This document shows positions 24,331 to 38,100 of a stretch of 64,000 nt of DNA, piece after piece. The stretch's first letter is position 1. Each line of letters opens with the position of its first letter. The notes beneath the pieces are model-generated. The model was not told where the DNA came from, did no database searches, and worked only from the letters and a program-made list of their open reading frames with translations. The translations under genes were made by a program, and so were the position numbers. Source of the stretch: Siphonodentalium dalli (Eukaryota > Mollusca > Scaphopoda > Gadilida > Siphonodentaliidae); the NCBI GenBank assembly GCA_032622095.1, contig CP136064.1:36942426-37006425 (forward strand), written 5' to 3'.

Positions 24331-25667
24331 GCATTGTATTCAAAATAATGTGCCAGCAAGTCTCGGCAAGTTATCTGAAACATCGAGAGCCCATTATTAT
24401 ACTTCAATGTAACCGTAACTAAAAACAAAAACTCTTCAATACTGTATGATATGGTTCCGCATGGCATTACAACAACAAATCATCTCACCTGTTTGTTATA
24501 CGATATAAAGCATCCATCGAATACGTTTAACATGCCGGTGTTATCCCATGCTATATTTATGATGCCACTTCATGCCTCCTCATATCATCAGTGTACACCT
24601 ATATCGATTGCGGACGTTATCGCTCGGGGGATTGAGTTCCAACAAATATTCTGTGTTGTCGGTGCAATGAGTCTGTGTTGTCGGTGCAAATTATTGATTA
24701 TACTCATTCGTCGAGTTATTTTATAGCCATCAAAAACCGGTTTTCTTTCTGGAGAACGAGATCGCCGGAACCCCCAAACAATAAATCTATTAGAATAGAC
24801 ATGCATCGGTTATTTGGCATGCACACCTTTATATACACCTATTGAATGACATTTATTTTGTTTGATTTATGTAAAGTTTACATTAATGACATGTCAATTA
24901 AAATTTTATTTTGTTCTCAACATGAACGGTTCTTGTACCAAATGTGGTTAGAACATTAAAGAATTAAACTCATGTACAGCATGCAGGGGCTTGTCGGCAG
25001 CGAGTGTCTCGCCCCTCCAACTTTGATAACATTGTTCAACAGTTGGAAATTCAATGCTTTGGAACTTGGAAATTTCACAACAAAATGGATTGAAATAGTT
25101 CTCATTTTTTATTTGTCAACCAGTAATTATTGTAGTTTGTATTGCTATTAGACCAACGATCGCGCATTATCCTACTATTGGGTAATACATTTATGACTGT
25201 ATGAAGCGGTCATCTGTTGGATATTTTCCAAACTTCGTCAGGTTGGATAACTTGAGGTAACTGTAGAAAACATTGTGCCTAACGGTGTGGTGCAAATGGA
25301 ATTTCGCGAACTTGGGAGTTTATTCTAGTTAAAGAGGGGCGCATTTTGGAAATTTGAATGTGGACACCTCCATCCCACCCCACCCCCACATACTCTCTGG
25401 CCACGTCCGTGGCGACATGTTGTCTTCCCGCTTCAAGCAGGCCTGGTTATTACTGGCTTTTGTCACGTTTCAGTGATCGAAATACAATTAGATTTTGACA
25501 AATACCAGAACACACTTATGCGCGGACTATATATGTCGTTTGCATGTGACAGACTCATTGGAGTGATAAAACGCATGATATTGAGAACGGGACAATCGTT
25601 GTCTAGAACAGCCAGAAATAACGAGAGTTTTTTGTATTTTTCTGGGAGCAATGATGTTTGTGGAATC
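24331..25667. other. Unique DNA, no gene recognised
   Basis: No open frame here resembles a known protein. A C-rich tract lies near 25370-25390 (CCATCCCACCCCACCCCC). No other structure noted. Confidence 0.5.
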
Positions 25668-25858
25668 AGTGGGACACATGTCATTCATGTCTCATAGCTT
25701 CGATGTCTTCTTATGAGTGGGACACATGTCATTCATGTCTCATAGCTTCGATGTCTTCTTATGAGTGGGACACATGTCATTCATGTCTCATAGCTTGGAT
25801 GTCTTCTTATGAGTGGGACACATGTCATTCATGTCTCATAGCTTTGATGTCTTCTTGT
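25668..25858. repeat. 48-bp minisatellite, 4 copies
   Basis: Four tandem copies starting at 25668, 25716, 25764 and 25812 of a 48-bp unit containing GTGGGACACATGTCATTCAT and CATAGCTTCGATGTCTTC. Only a few substitutions separate the copies. The unit is 16 codons, so an open frame (WDTCHSCLIASMSSYE) persists through it; this is not evidence for a gene. Confidence 0.95.
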
Positions 25859-26570
25859 GTAAGATAGCACACATGCGTATATAATAATACGGTATGTCAA
25901 CCAATATTGATCCCGGAACGTGGCGAAAGCGACAACATATTTTTCTATCCAGTTATAATAGTATACGTTGGACGGGTCTAAACTTCATCTGAAGGGATTA
26001 TCAGGAAATATAAGCAGACGGCAGACACATGTCATAGAAAGTACAGACGTCATTCCATTCACTGGCGGGTAATGTTCATATACATGTATAATTGACGTAA
26101 AGCCACATGGCGGTTTGCGCTCCAAAATACACATAATATTATTCGCTTTTGAATTATTCTCAGTATCGAAATAGGTCGATAAATATCTGATCTACCTTTT
26201 TACGAGCTTTATGTAACACAAGAAGACGCATTGAAATAATGAAAAATGCAACAGTGAATACGGTGTTTGGGTCCCAAACACAAAACAGCCATTTGCACGA
26301 CATGGAACAGAAAAGAGCATTCCGTGTTACTCTATTCCTGATATGGTAGCAATAAAGAGCGTTTGTCTGACTTCCAGCTAAAAGTTGAAAAATGGCTGTG
26401 ACTTTGGCAAGTGTTTTTCTGAGCATATGAAGCCGGTATATCAATAGTTCTTGTATTTATCGACCTATCGTATCCGTCGCTCCAAATTACGTAGAAACAA
26501 ATTTGGAGATAAGAATGAGCCATGTCCGTTTAATTTGTTGAACTTATTCTGGATGCGATAATTACTCGTC
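25859..26570. other. Unique DNA, no gene recognised
   Basis: AT-rich unique sequence. A minus-strand open frame at 26160-26444 (94 codons) has no domain I recognise. Confidence 0.5.
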
Positions 26571-26755
26571 GATGAGTATTTAGTATCACGGTGGGGAGTC
26601 ACGTGGTTTCGAGTTGATGAGTATTTAGTATCACGGTGGGGAGTCACGTGGTTTCGAGTTGATGAGTATTTAGTATCACGGTGGGGAGTCACGTGGTTTC
26701 GAGTTGATGAGTATTTAGTATCACGGTGGGGAGTCACGTGGTTTCGAGTTGATGA
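26571..26755. repeat. 45-bp minisatellite, 4 copies, each with a CACGTG site
   Basis: Four almost perfect copies beginning at 26571, 26616, 26661 and 26706, with unit start GATGAGTATTTAGTATCACG. Each contains GAGTCACGTGGTTTCGAG, that is, one palindromic CACGTG (26600, 26645, 26690, 26735). A single inverted copy of this 18-mer with one mismatch lies at 27189-27206. Confidence 0.95.
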
Positions 26756-27460
26756 CTATCAAGCATTCAAAATGGCCGCGGCGATCGATAATGCTACAAG
26801 AAACGAGGGAAAGGGTAATCAACAAGGATAATGATATATTAAATAGTATTTTGGCAGCTACGAGCAGATTCTATACTATTTTTCAAATAAGCTGATACCT
26901 CATGTGTGTCCAAACTCACAGTAATATGCTCTAACATTATGTCCAAAGTTGTCAGTCGAAGGATTCTCCTAGATGTATGGACTCATGTATTCACGAACCT
27001 CAGATTGGAAACTTTGGTCAGAATGTTATAGAAAACTACTGCATATTCCGAACTTTACCGTATTTCAACTTGTTTTAAAAATGAACTAGCATATGCATAA
27101 ACAGTCATAATGCTATGTTTTGTGTCAGTTCCTCATATGCTATTCGTTGGTGCGTTTGCACATTTTGAATGCGTGGTACTCACCAAACTCGAAACCACGT
27201 GATTCGCCATAAATAAATAAGTTAGATGTTCACCCCGAATCGCATACTTGTCAAACGTATTTGTCCGTGTACATAATTTATGGACATAAAGCTTTTCAAT
27301 AATGTTAAAAGCAAACAAATCAATAAATTTTCGCTTCTTGGATATATGTATAGATTACGAGCTGTCGACTCGTAATCGGCACGCGGAAAAGTTGACGTAC
27401 CTGCAGTAAGTGCTTATGTACTTACCGTGATCAAAAGAGGTCGAAAAATACACGAACTAT
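26756..27460. other. Unique DNA after the CACGTG repeats
   Basis: Begins with a short GC-rich, CpG-containing patch (ATGGCCGCGGCGATCGAT at 26772) with a good initiation context, which opens only 19 codons before TAA. Otherwise AT-rich with no gene recognised. The inverted CACGTG-bearing motif is at 27189-27206. Confidence 0.4.
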
Positions 27461-27523
27461 TAATATGTTAATTAATACCTGTAATATGTTAATTAATACC
27501 TGTAATATGTTAATTAATACCTG
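27461..27523. repeat. 21-bp repeat, 3 perfect copies
   Basis: Three perfect tandem copies of a 21-bp unit starting TAATATGTTAATTAATACC. Confidence 0.97.
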
Positions 27524-27561
27524 TGACTGTTTTAAGTGATCATGTCACTATTTTCGATAAC

Positions 27562-27834
27562 AACTGTATAGGACTAATGTAAGCAATCCGTCGCAAAATA
27601 GAACTGTATAGAACTAATGAAAGCAATCCGTCTCAAAACTGTATAGAACTAATGTAAGCAATCCGTCGCAAAATAGAACTGTATATAACTAATGAAAGCA
27701 ATCCGTCGCAAAATAGAACTGTATAGAACTAATGAAAGCAATCCGTCGCAAAATAGAACTGTATAGAACTAATGAAAGCAATCCGTCGCAAAATAGAACT
27801 GTATAGAACTAATGTAAGCAATCCGTCGCAAAAT
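27562..27834. repeat. 40-bp minisatellite, 7 copies
   Basis: Seven copies of a 40-bp unit containing AACTGTATAGAACTAATG and AGCAATCCGTCGCAAAATAG. One unit is 36 bp because it lacks part of AAATAG. It abuts the large 65-bp array directly (CGCAAAATT|GTTAGGAGAGG at 27834-27836). Confidence 0.95.
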
Positions 27835-30469
27835 TGTTAGGAGAGGGGATTGTCCAACCGTTATAAATGTTGAGGCGCCATGGTATGTGTTATTATTCGA
27901 GTTAGAAGAGGGGATTGTTATGTCCAACAGTTATAAATGCTGAGGTGCCATGGTGTGTGTTATTATTCGATAAATGCTGAGGCACCAAATTGTGTTATTA
28001 TTCGATAAATGCTGAGGCGCCATGGCGTGTGTTATTATTCGATAAATGCTGAGGCGCCATGGTGTGTGTTATTATTCGAGTTAGGAGAGAGGACAAACCA
28101 ACCGTTATAAATGCTGAGGCGCCATGGTGTGTGTTATTATTCGAGTTAGGAGAGGGGACAGTCCAACAGTTATAAATGCTGAGGCGCCATGGTGTGTGTT
28201 ATTATTCGAGTTAGGAGAGAGGACAGTCCAACAGTTATAAATGCTGAGGCGCCATGATGTGTGTTATTATTCGAGTTAGGAGAGGGGACAGTCCAACAGT
28301 TATAAATGCTGAGGCGCCATGGTGTGTGTTATTATTCGATAAATGCTGAGGCGCCATGATGTGTGTTATTATTCGATAAATGCTGAGGCGCCATGGTGTG
28401 TGTTATTATTCGATAAATGCTGAGGCGCCAGCATGGTGTGTGTTATTATTCGAGTTAGGAGAGGGGACAGTCCAACAGTTATAAATGCTGAGGCGCCATG
28501 ATGTGTGTTATTATTCGAGTTAGGAGAGGGGACAGTCCAACAGTTATAAATGCTGAGGCGCCATGGTGTGTGTTATTATTCGAGTTAGGAGAGGGGACAG
28601 TCCAACAGTGATAAATGCTGAGGCGCCATGATGTGTGTTATTATTCGAGTTAGGAGAGGGGACAAACCAACAGTGATAAATGCTGAGGCGCCATGGTGTG
28701 TGTTATTATTCGAGTTAGGAGAGGGGACAGTCCAACAGTTATAAATGCTGAGGCGCCATGGTGTGTGTTATTATTCGAGTTAGGAGAGAGGACAGTCCAA
28801 CAGTTATAAATGCTGAGGCGCCATGGTGTGTGTTATTATTCGACACAGTTATTACACGTTATAAATGCTGAGGCGCCATGATGTGTGTTATTATTCGAGT
28901 TAGGAGAGGGGACAGTCCAACAGTTATAAATGCTGAGGCGCCATGGTGTGTGTTATTATTCGAGTTAGGAGAGGGGACAGTCCAACAGTTATAAATGCTG
29001 AGGCGCCATGATGTGTGTTATTATTCGAGTTAGGAGAGGGGACAGTCCAACAGTTATAAATGCTGAGGCGCCATGGTGTGTGTTATTATTCGATAAATGC
29101 TGAGGCGCCATGGTGTGTGTTATTATTCGATAAATGCTGAGGCGCCAGCATGGTGTGTGTTATTATTCGAGTTAGGAGAGGGGACAGTCCAACAGTGATA
29201 AATGCTGAGGCGCCATGATGTGTGTTATTATTCGAGTTAGGAGAGGGGACAGTCCAACAGTTATAAATGCTGAGGCGCCATGGTGTGTGTTATTATTCGA
29301 TAAATGTTGAGGCGCCATGGTGTGTGTTATTATTCGATAAATGCTGAGGCGCCAGCATGGTGTGTGTTATTATTCGAGTTAGGAGAGGGGACAGTCCAAC
29401 AGTGATAAATGCTGAGGCGCCATGATGTGTGTTATTATTCGAGTTAGGAGAGGGGACAAACCAACAGTGATAAATGCTGAGGCGCCATGGTGTGTGTTAT
29501 TATTCGAGTTAGGAGAGGGGACAAACCAACCGTTATAAATGCTGAGGCGCCATGATGCGTGTTATTATTCGAGTTAGGAGAGGGGACAAACCAACAGTGA
29601 TAAATGCTGAGGCGCCATGATGTGTGTTATTATTCGAGTTAGGAGAGGGGACAAACCAACCGTTATAAATGTTGAGGCGCCATGGTGTGTGTTATTATTC
29701 GAGTTAGGAGAGGGGACAGTCCAACATGTATAAATGCTGAGGCGCCATGGTGTGTGTTATTATTCGAGTTAGGAGAGGGGACAGTCCAACAGTTATAAAT
29801 GCTGAGGCGCCATGATGTGTGTTATTATTCGAGTTAGGAGAGGGGACAGTCCAACAGTTATAAATGCTGAGGCGCCATGGTGTGTGTTATTATTCGAGTT
29901 ATGAGAGGGGACAGTCCAACAGTTATAAATGCTGAGGCGCCATGATGTGTGTTATTATTCGAGTTAGGAGAGGGGACAGTCCAACAGTTATAGATGCTGA
30001 GGCGCCATGGTGTGTGTTATTATTCGACACAGTTATTACACGTTATAAATGCTGAGGCGCCATGATGTGTGTTATTATTCGAGTTAGGAGAGGGGACAGT
30101 CCAACAGTTATAAATGCTGAGGCGCCATGGTGTGTGTTATTATTCGAGTTAGGAGAGGGGACAGTCCAACAGTTATAAATGCTGAGGCGCCATGGTGTGT
30201 GTTATTATTCGAGTTAGGAGAGGGGACAGTCCAACAGTTATAAATGCTGAGGCGCCATGGTGTGTGTTATTATTCGAGTTAGGAGAGGGGACAGTCCAAC
30301 AGTTATAAATGCTGAGGCGCCATGATGTGTGTTATTATTCGAGTTAGGAGAGGGGACAGTCCAACCGTTATAAATGCTGAGGAGCCATGGTGTGTGTTAT
30401 TATTCGAGTTAGGAGAGGGGACAGTCCAACAGTTATAAATGCTGAGGAGCCATGGTGTGTGTTATTATT

Positions 30470-31760
30470 CGACACAGTTATTACACGTTATAAATGCTGA
30501 GGCGCCATGATGTGTGTTATTATTCGAGTTAGGAGAGAGGACAAACCAACAGTTATATATGCTGAGGCGCCATGATGTGTGTTATTATTCGAGTTAGGAG
30601 AGGGGACAGTCCAACAGTTATAAATGCTGAGGCGCCATGGTGTGTGTTATTATTCGACACAGTTATTACACGTTATAAATGCTCAGGCGCCATGATGTGT
30701 GTTATTATTCGAGTTAGGAGAGAGGACAAACCAACAGTTATATATGCTGAGGCGCCATGATGTGTGTTATTATTCGAGTTAGGAGAGGGGACAGTCCAAC
30801 AGTTATAAATGCTGAGGCGCCATGGTGTGTGTTATTATTCGACACAGTTATTACACGTTATAAATGCTCAGGCGCCATGATGTGTGTTATTATTCGAGTT
30901 AGGAGAGGGGACAGTCCAATAGTTATAAATGCTGAGGCGCCATGGTGTGTGTTATTATTCGAGTTAGGAGAGGGGACAGTCCAATAGTTATAAATGCTGA
31001 GGCGCCATGGTGTGTGTTATTATTCGAGTTAGGAGAGGGGACAGTCCAATAGTTATAAATGCTGAGGCGCCATGGTGTGTGTTATTATTCGAGTTAGGAG
31101 AGGGGACAGTCCAACAGTTATAAATGCTGAGGCGCCATGTGTGTGTTATTATTCGAGTTAGGAGAGGGGACAGTCCAACAGTTATAAATGCTGAGGCGCC
31201 ATGATGTGTGTTATTATTCGAGTTAGGAGAGGGGACAGTCCAACAGTTATAAATGCTGAGGCGCCATGGTGTGTGTTATTATTCGAGTTAGGAGAGGGGA
31301 CAGTCCAACTGTTATAAATGCTGAGGCGCCATGGTGTGTGTTATTATTCGAGTTAGGAGAGGGGACAGTCCAACAGTTATAAATGCTGAGGCGCCATGAT
31401 GTGTGTTATTATTCGAGTTATGAGAGGGGACAGTCCAACCGTTATAAATGTTGAGGCGCCATGGTGTGTGTTATTATTCGAGTTATGAGAGGGGACAGTC
31501 CAACAGTTATAAATGTTGAGGCGCCATGGGGTGTTATTATTCGACACAGTTATTACACGTTATAAATGCTGAGGCGCCATGATGTGTGTTATTATTCGAG
31601 TTAGGAGAGAGGACAAACCAACAGTTATAAATGCTGAGGCGCCATGATGTGTGTTATTATTCGAGTTAGGAGAGAGGACAAACCAACTGTTATAAATGCT
31701 GAGGCGCCATGATGTGTGTTATTATTCGACACAGTTATTACACGTTATAAATGCTGAGGC
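30470..31760. repeat. Segmental duplication inside the 65-bp array, copy A
   Basis: The order of variant units here, including the TATATATGCTG unit, the CTCAGGCGCC units, the shortened CATGTGTGTGTT unit near 31138 and the CATGGGGTGTTATT unit near 31526, is reproduced exactly 3422 bp downstream. The match ends near 31760, where copy A has CATGG and copy B CATGA. Confidence 0.9.
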
Positions 31761-33891
31761 GCCATGGTGTGTGTTATTATTCGAGTTAGGAGAGGGGACA
31801 GTCCAACAGTTGTAAATGCTGAGGCGCCATGGTGTGTGTTATTATTCGACTCAGTTATTACACGTTATAAATGCTGAGGCGCCATGATGTGTGTTATTAT
31901 TCGAGTTAGGAGAGGGGACAGTCCAACAGTTATAAATGCTGAGGCGCCATGATGTGTGTTATTATTCGAGTTAGGAGAGGGGACAGTTCAACAGTTGTAA
32001 ATGCTGAGGCGCCATGGTGTGTGTTATTATTCGACACAGTTATTACACGTTATAAATGCTGAGGCGCCATGATGTGTGTTATTATTCGAGTTAGGAGAGG
32101 GGACAGTCCAACAGTGATAAATGCTGAGGCGCCATGGTGTGTGTTATTATTCGAGTTAGGAGAGGGGACAGTCCAACAGTTATAAATGCTGAGGCGCCAT
32201 GGTGTGTGTTATTATTCGACAAAGTTATTACACGTTATAAATGCTGAGGCGCCATGATGTGTGTTATTATTCGAGTTAGGAGAGAGGACAAACCAACAGT
32301 TATAAATGCTGAGGCGCCATGATGTGTGTTATTATTCGAGTTAGGAGAGAGGACAAACCAACTGTTATAAATGCTGAGGCGCCATGATGTGTGTTATTAT
32401 TCGACACAGTTATTACACGTTATAAATGCTGAGGCGCCATGGTGTGTGTTATTATTCGAGTTAGGAGAGGGGACAGTCCAACAGTTGTAAATGCTGAGGC
32501 GCCATGGTGTGTGTTATTATTCGACACAGTTATTACACGTTATAAATGCTGAGGCGCCATGATGTGTGTTATTATTCGAGTTAGGAGAGAGGACAAACCA
32601 ACAGTTATAAATGCTGAGGCGCCATGATGTGTGTTATTATTCGACATAGTTATTACACGTGATAAATGCTGAGGCGCCATGATGTGTGTTATTATTCGAG
32701 TTAGGAGAGGGGACAGTCCAACTGTTATAAATGCTGAGGCGCCATGGTGTGTGTTATTATTCGAGTTAGGAGAGGGGACAGTCCAACAGTTATAAATGCT
32801 GAGGCGCCATGATGTGTGTTATTATTCGAGTTATGAGAGGGGACAGTCCAACCGTTATAAATGTTGAGGCGCCATGGTGTGTGTTATTATTCGAGTTATG
32901 AGAGGGGACAGTCCAACAGTTATAAATGTTGAGGCGCCATGGTGTGTGTTATTATTCGACACAGTTATTACACGTTATAAATGCTGAGGCGCCATGATGT
33001 GTGTTATTATTCGAGTTAGGAGAGAGGACAAACCAACAGTTATAAATGCTGAGGCGCCATGATGTGTGTTATTATTCGAGTTAGGAGAGAGGACAAACCA
33101 ACTGTTATAAATGCTGAGGCGCCATGATGTGTGTTATTATTCGACACAGTTATTACACGTTATAAATGCTGAGGCGCCATGGTGTGTGTTATTATTCGAG
33201 TTAGGAGAGGGGACAGTCCAACAGTTGTAAATGCTGAGGCGCCATGGTGTGTGTTATTATTCGACTCAGTTATTACACGTTATAAATGCTGAGGCGCCAT
33301 GATGTGTGTTATTATTCGAGTTAGGAGAGGGGACAGTCCAACAGTTATAAATGCTGAGGCGCCATGATGTGTGTTATTATTCGAGTTAGGAGAGGGGACA
33401 GTTCAACAGTTGTAAATGCTGAGGCGCCATGGTGTGTGTTATTATTCGACACAGTTATTACACGTTATAAATGCTGAGGCGCCATGATGTGTGTTATTAT
33501 TCGAGTTAGGAGAGGGGACAGTCCAACAGTGATAAATGCTGAGGCGCCATGGTGTGTGTTATTATTCGAGTTAGGAGAGGGGACAGTCCAACAGTTATAA
33601 ATGCTGAGGCGCCATGGTGTGTGTTATTATTCGAGTTAGGAGAGGGGACAAACCAACTGTTATAAATGTTGAGGCGCCATGGTGTGTGTTATTATTCGAG
33701 TTAGGAGAGGGGACAGTCCAACAGTTATAAATGTTGAGGCGCCATGTTGTGTGTTATTATTCGAGTTAGGAGAGGGGACAGTCCAACAGTTATAAATGCT
33801 CAGGCGCCATGATGTGTGTTATTATTCGAGTTAGGAGAGGGGACAGTCCAACAGTTATAAATGTTGAGGCGCCATGGTGTGTGTTATTATT

Positions 33892-35182
33892 CGACACAGT
33901 TATTACACGTTATAAATGCTGAGGCGCCATGATGTGTGTTATTATTCGAGTTAGGAGAGAGGACAAACCAACAGTTATATATGCTGAGGCGCCATGATGT
34001 GTGTTATTATTCGAGTTAGGAGAGGGGACAGTCCAACAGTTATAAATGCTGAGGCGCCATGGTGTGTGTTATTATTCGACACAGTTATTACACGTTATAA
34101 ATGCTCAGGCGCCATGATGTGTGTTATTATTCGAGTTAGGAGAGAGGACAAACCAACAGTTATATATGCTGAGGCGCCATGATGTGTGTTATTATTCGAG
34201 TTAGGAGAGGGGACAGTCCAACAGTTATAAATGCTGAGGCGCCATGGTGTGTGTTATTATTCGACACAGTTATTACACGTTATAAATGCTCAGGCGCCAT
34301 GATGTGTGTTATTATTCGAGTTAGGAGAGGGGACAGTCCAATAGTTATAAATGCTGAGGCGCCATGGTGTGTGTTATTATTCGAGTTAGGAGAGGGGACA
34401 GTCCAATAGTTATAAATGCTGAGGCGCCATGGTGTGTGTTATTATTCGAGTTAGGAGAGGGGACAGTCCAATAGTTATAAATGCTGAGGCGCCATGGTGT
34501 GTGTTATTATTCGAGTTAGGAGAGGGGACAGTCCAACAGTTATAAATGCTGAGGCGCCATGTGTGTGTTATTATTCGAGTTAGGAGAGGGGACAGTCCAA
34601 CAGTTATAAATGCTGAGGCGCCATGATGTGTGTTATTATTCGAGTTAGGAGAGGGGACAGTCCAACAGTTATAAATGCTGAGGCGCCATGGTGTGTGTTA
34701 TTATTCGAGTTAGGAGAGGGGACAGTCCAACTGTTATAAATGCTGAGGCGCCATGGTGTGTGTTATTATTCGAGTTAGGAGAGGGGACAGTCCAACAGTT
34801 ATAAATGCTGAGGCGCCATGATGTGTGTTATTATTCGAGTTATGAGAGGGGACAGTCCAACCGTTATAAATGTTGAGGCGCCATGGTGTGTGTTATTATT
34901 CGAGTTATGAGAGGGGACAGTCCAACAGTTATAAATGTTGAGGCGCCATGGGGTGTTATTATTCGACACAGTTATTACACGTTATAAATGCTGAGGCGCC
35001 ATGATGTGTGTTATTATTCGAGTTAGGAGAGAGGACAAACCAACAGTTATAAATGCTGAGGCGCCATGATGTGTGTTATTATTCGAGTTAGGAGAGAGGA
35101 CAAACCAACTGTTATAAATGCTGAGGCGCCATGATGTGTGTTATTATTCGACACAGTTATTACACGTTATAAATGCTGAGGC
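33892..35182. repeat. Segmental duplication inside the 65-bp array, copy B
   Basis: Counterpart of 30470-31760 at +3422 bp with the same rare variants in the same order, including the short unit at about 34560 and the CATGGGG unit at about 34948. A related block marked by GAGTTATGAGAGGGG units also occurs near 31417, 32829, 34839 and 35577, so duplications are nested. Confidence 0.9.
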
Positions 35183-38100
35183 GCCATGATGTGTGTTATT
35201 ATTCGAGTTAGGAGAGAGGACAAACCAACAGTTATAAATGCTGAGGCGCCATGATGTGTGTTATTATTCGACACAGTTATTACACGTTATAAATGCTGAG
35301 GCGCCATGATGTGTGTTATTATTCGAGTTAGGAGAGAGGACAAACCAACAGTTATAAATGCTGAGGCGCCATGATGTGTGTTATTATTCGACACAGTTAT
35401 TACACGTTATAAATGCTGAGGCGCCATGATGTGTGTTATTATTCGAGTTAGGAGAGGGGACAGTCCAACTGTTATAAATGCTGAGGCGCCATGGTGTGTG
35501 TTATTATTCGAGTTAGGAGAGGGGACAGTCCAACAGTTATAAATGCTGAGGCGCCATGATGTGTGTTATTATTCGAGTTATGAGAGGGGACAGTCCAACC
35601 GTTATAAATGTTGAGGCGCCATGGTGTGTGTTATTATTCGAGTTATGAGAGGGGACAGTCCAACAGTTATAAATGTTGAGGCGCCATGGTGTGTGTTATT
35701 ATTCGACACAGTTATTACACGTTATAAATGCTGAGGCGCCATGATGTGTGTTATTATTCGAGTTAGGAGAGAGGACAAACCAACAGTTATAAATGCTGAG
35801 GCGCCATGATGTGTGTTATTATTCGAGTTAGGAGAGAGGACAAACCAACTGTTATAAATGCTGAGGCGCCATGATGTGTGTTATTATTCGACACAGTTAT
35901 TACACGTTATAAATGCTGAGGCGCCATGGTGTGTGTTATTATTCGAGTTAGGAGAGGGGACAGTCCAACAGTTGTAAATGCTGAGGCGCCATGGTGTGTG
36001 TTATTATTCGACTCAGTTATTACACGTTATAAATGCTGAGGCGCCATGATGTGTGTTATTATTCGAGTTAGGAGAGGGGACAAACCAACAGTTATATATG
36101 CTGAGGCGCCATGATGTGTGTTATTATTCGAGTTATGAGAGGGGACAGTCCAACAGTTATAAATGCTGAGGCGCCATGATGTGTGTTATTATTCGAGTTA
36201 GGAGAGGGGACAGTTCAACAGTTGTAAATGCTGAGGCGCCATGGTGTGTGTTATTATTCGACACAGTTATTACACGTTATAAATGCTGAGGCGCCATGAT
36301 GTGTGTTATTATTCGAGTTAGGAGAGGGGACAGTCCAACAGTGATAAATGCTGAGGCGCCATGGTGTGTGTTATTATTCGAGTTAGGAGAGGGGACAGTC
36401 CAACAGTTATAAATGCTGAGGCGCCATGGTGTGTGTTATTATTCGAGTTAGGAGAGGGGACAAACCAACTGTTATAAATGTTGAGACGCCATGGTGTGTG
36501 TTATTATTCGAGTTAGGAGAGGGGACAGTCCAACAGTTATAAATGTTGAGGCGCCATGTTGTGTGTTATTATTCGAGTTAGGAGAGGGGACAGTCCAACA
36601 GTTATAAATGCTCAGGCGCCATGATGTGTGTTATTATTCGAGTTAGGAGAGGGGACAGTCCAACAGTTATAAATGTTGAGGCGCCATGGTGTGTGTTATT
36701 ATTCGAGTTAGGAGAGGGGACAAACCAACAGTTATAAATGCTGAGGCGCCATGGTGTGTGTTATTATTCTAGTTAGGAGAGAGGACAAACCAACCGTTAT
36801 AAATGCTGAGGCGCCATGATGTGTGTTATTATTCGAGTTAGGAGAGGGGACAAACCAACAGTTATAAATGCTGAGGTGCCATGATGTGTGTTATTATTCG
36901 AGTTAGGAGTGAGGACAGTCCAACAGTTATAAATGCTGAGGCGCCATGGTGTGTGTTATTATTCGAGTTAGGAGAGGGGACAAACCAACAGTTATAAATG
37001 CTGAGGCGCCATGATGTGTGTTATTATTCGAGTTAGGAGATGGGACAGTCCAACAGTTATAAATGCTGAGGCGCCATGGTGTGTGTTATTATTCGAGTTA
37101 GGAGAGGGGACAGTCCAACAGTTATAAATGCTGAGGCACCATGGTGTGTGTCATTATTCGAGTTAGGAGAGAGGACAAACCAACAGTTATAAATGCTGAG
37201 GCGCCATGGTGTGTGTTATTATTCGAGTTAGGAGAGGGGGCAGTCCAACAGTGATAAGTGCTGAGGCGCCATGATGTGTGTTATTATTCGAGTTAGGAGA
37301 GGGGACAGTCCAACAGTTATAAATGCTGAGGCGCCATGATGTGTGTCATTATTCGAGTTAGGAGAGAGGACAAACCAACCGTTATAAATGTTGAGGCGCC
37401 ATGATGTGTGTTATTATTCGAGTTAGGAGATGGGACAGTCCAACAGTTATAAATGCTGAGGCGCCATGATGTGTGTTATTATTCGAGTTAGGAGAGGGGA
37501 CAGTCCAACAGTTATAAATGCTGAGGCGCCATGATGTGTGTCATTATTCGAGTTAGGAGAGAGGACAAACCAACCGTTATAAATGTTGAGGCGCCATGAT
37601 GTGTGTTATTATTCGAGTTAGGAGATGGGACAGTCCAACAGTTATAAATGCTGAGGCGCCATGGTGTGTGTTATTATTCGAGTTAGGAGAGGGGACAGTC
37701 CAACAGTTATAAATGCTGAGGCGCCATGATGTGTGTTATTATTCGAGTTAGGAGAGGGGGCAGTCCAACAGTGATAAGTGCTGAGGCGCCATGATGTGTG
37801 TTATTATTCGAGTTAGGAGAGGGGACAGTCCAACAGTTATAAATGCTGAGGCGCCATGATGTGTGTCATTATTCGAGTTAGGAGAGAGGACAAACCAACA
37901 GTTATAAATGCTGAGGCGCCATGATGTGTGTTATTATTCGAGTTAGGAGAGGGGACAGTCCAACAGTTATAAATGCTGAGGCGCCATGGTGTGTGTTATT
38001 ATTCGAGTTAGGAGAGGGGGCAGTCCAACAGTGATAAGTGCTGAGGCGCCATGATGTGTGTTATTATTCGAGTTAGGAGAGGGGACAGTCCAACAGTTAT

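Noticed and set aside
26772-26831. ATGGCCGCGGCGATCG as the first exon of a host gene
   Set aside because: Only 19 codons before a stop, no supported splice donor followed by further exons, and nothing recognisable in the translation. Mentioned only as context to the CACGTG repeat.
30572-30987. Small open frames beginning MMCVIIRVRRGD in the 65-bp array, repeated at 33994 and 41160
   Set aside because: They arise where unit lengths of 65 and 55 bp happen to keep phase for three or four units. Copies follow the segmental duplication rather than gene-like conservation.
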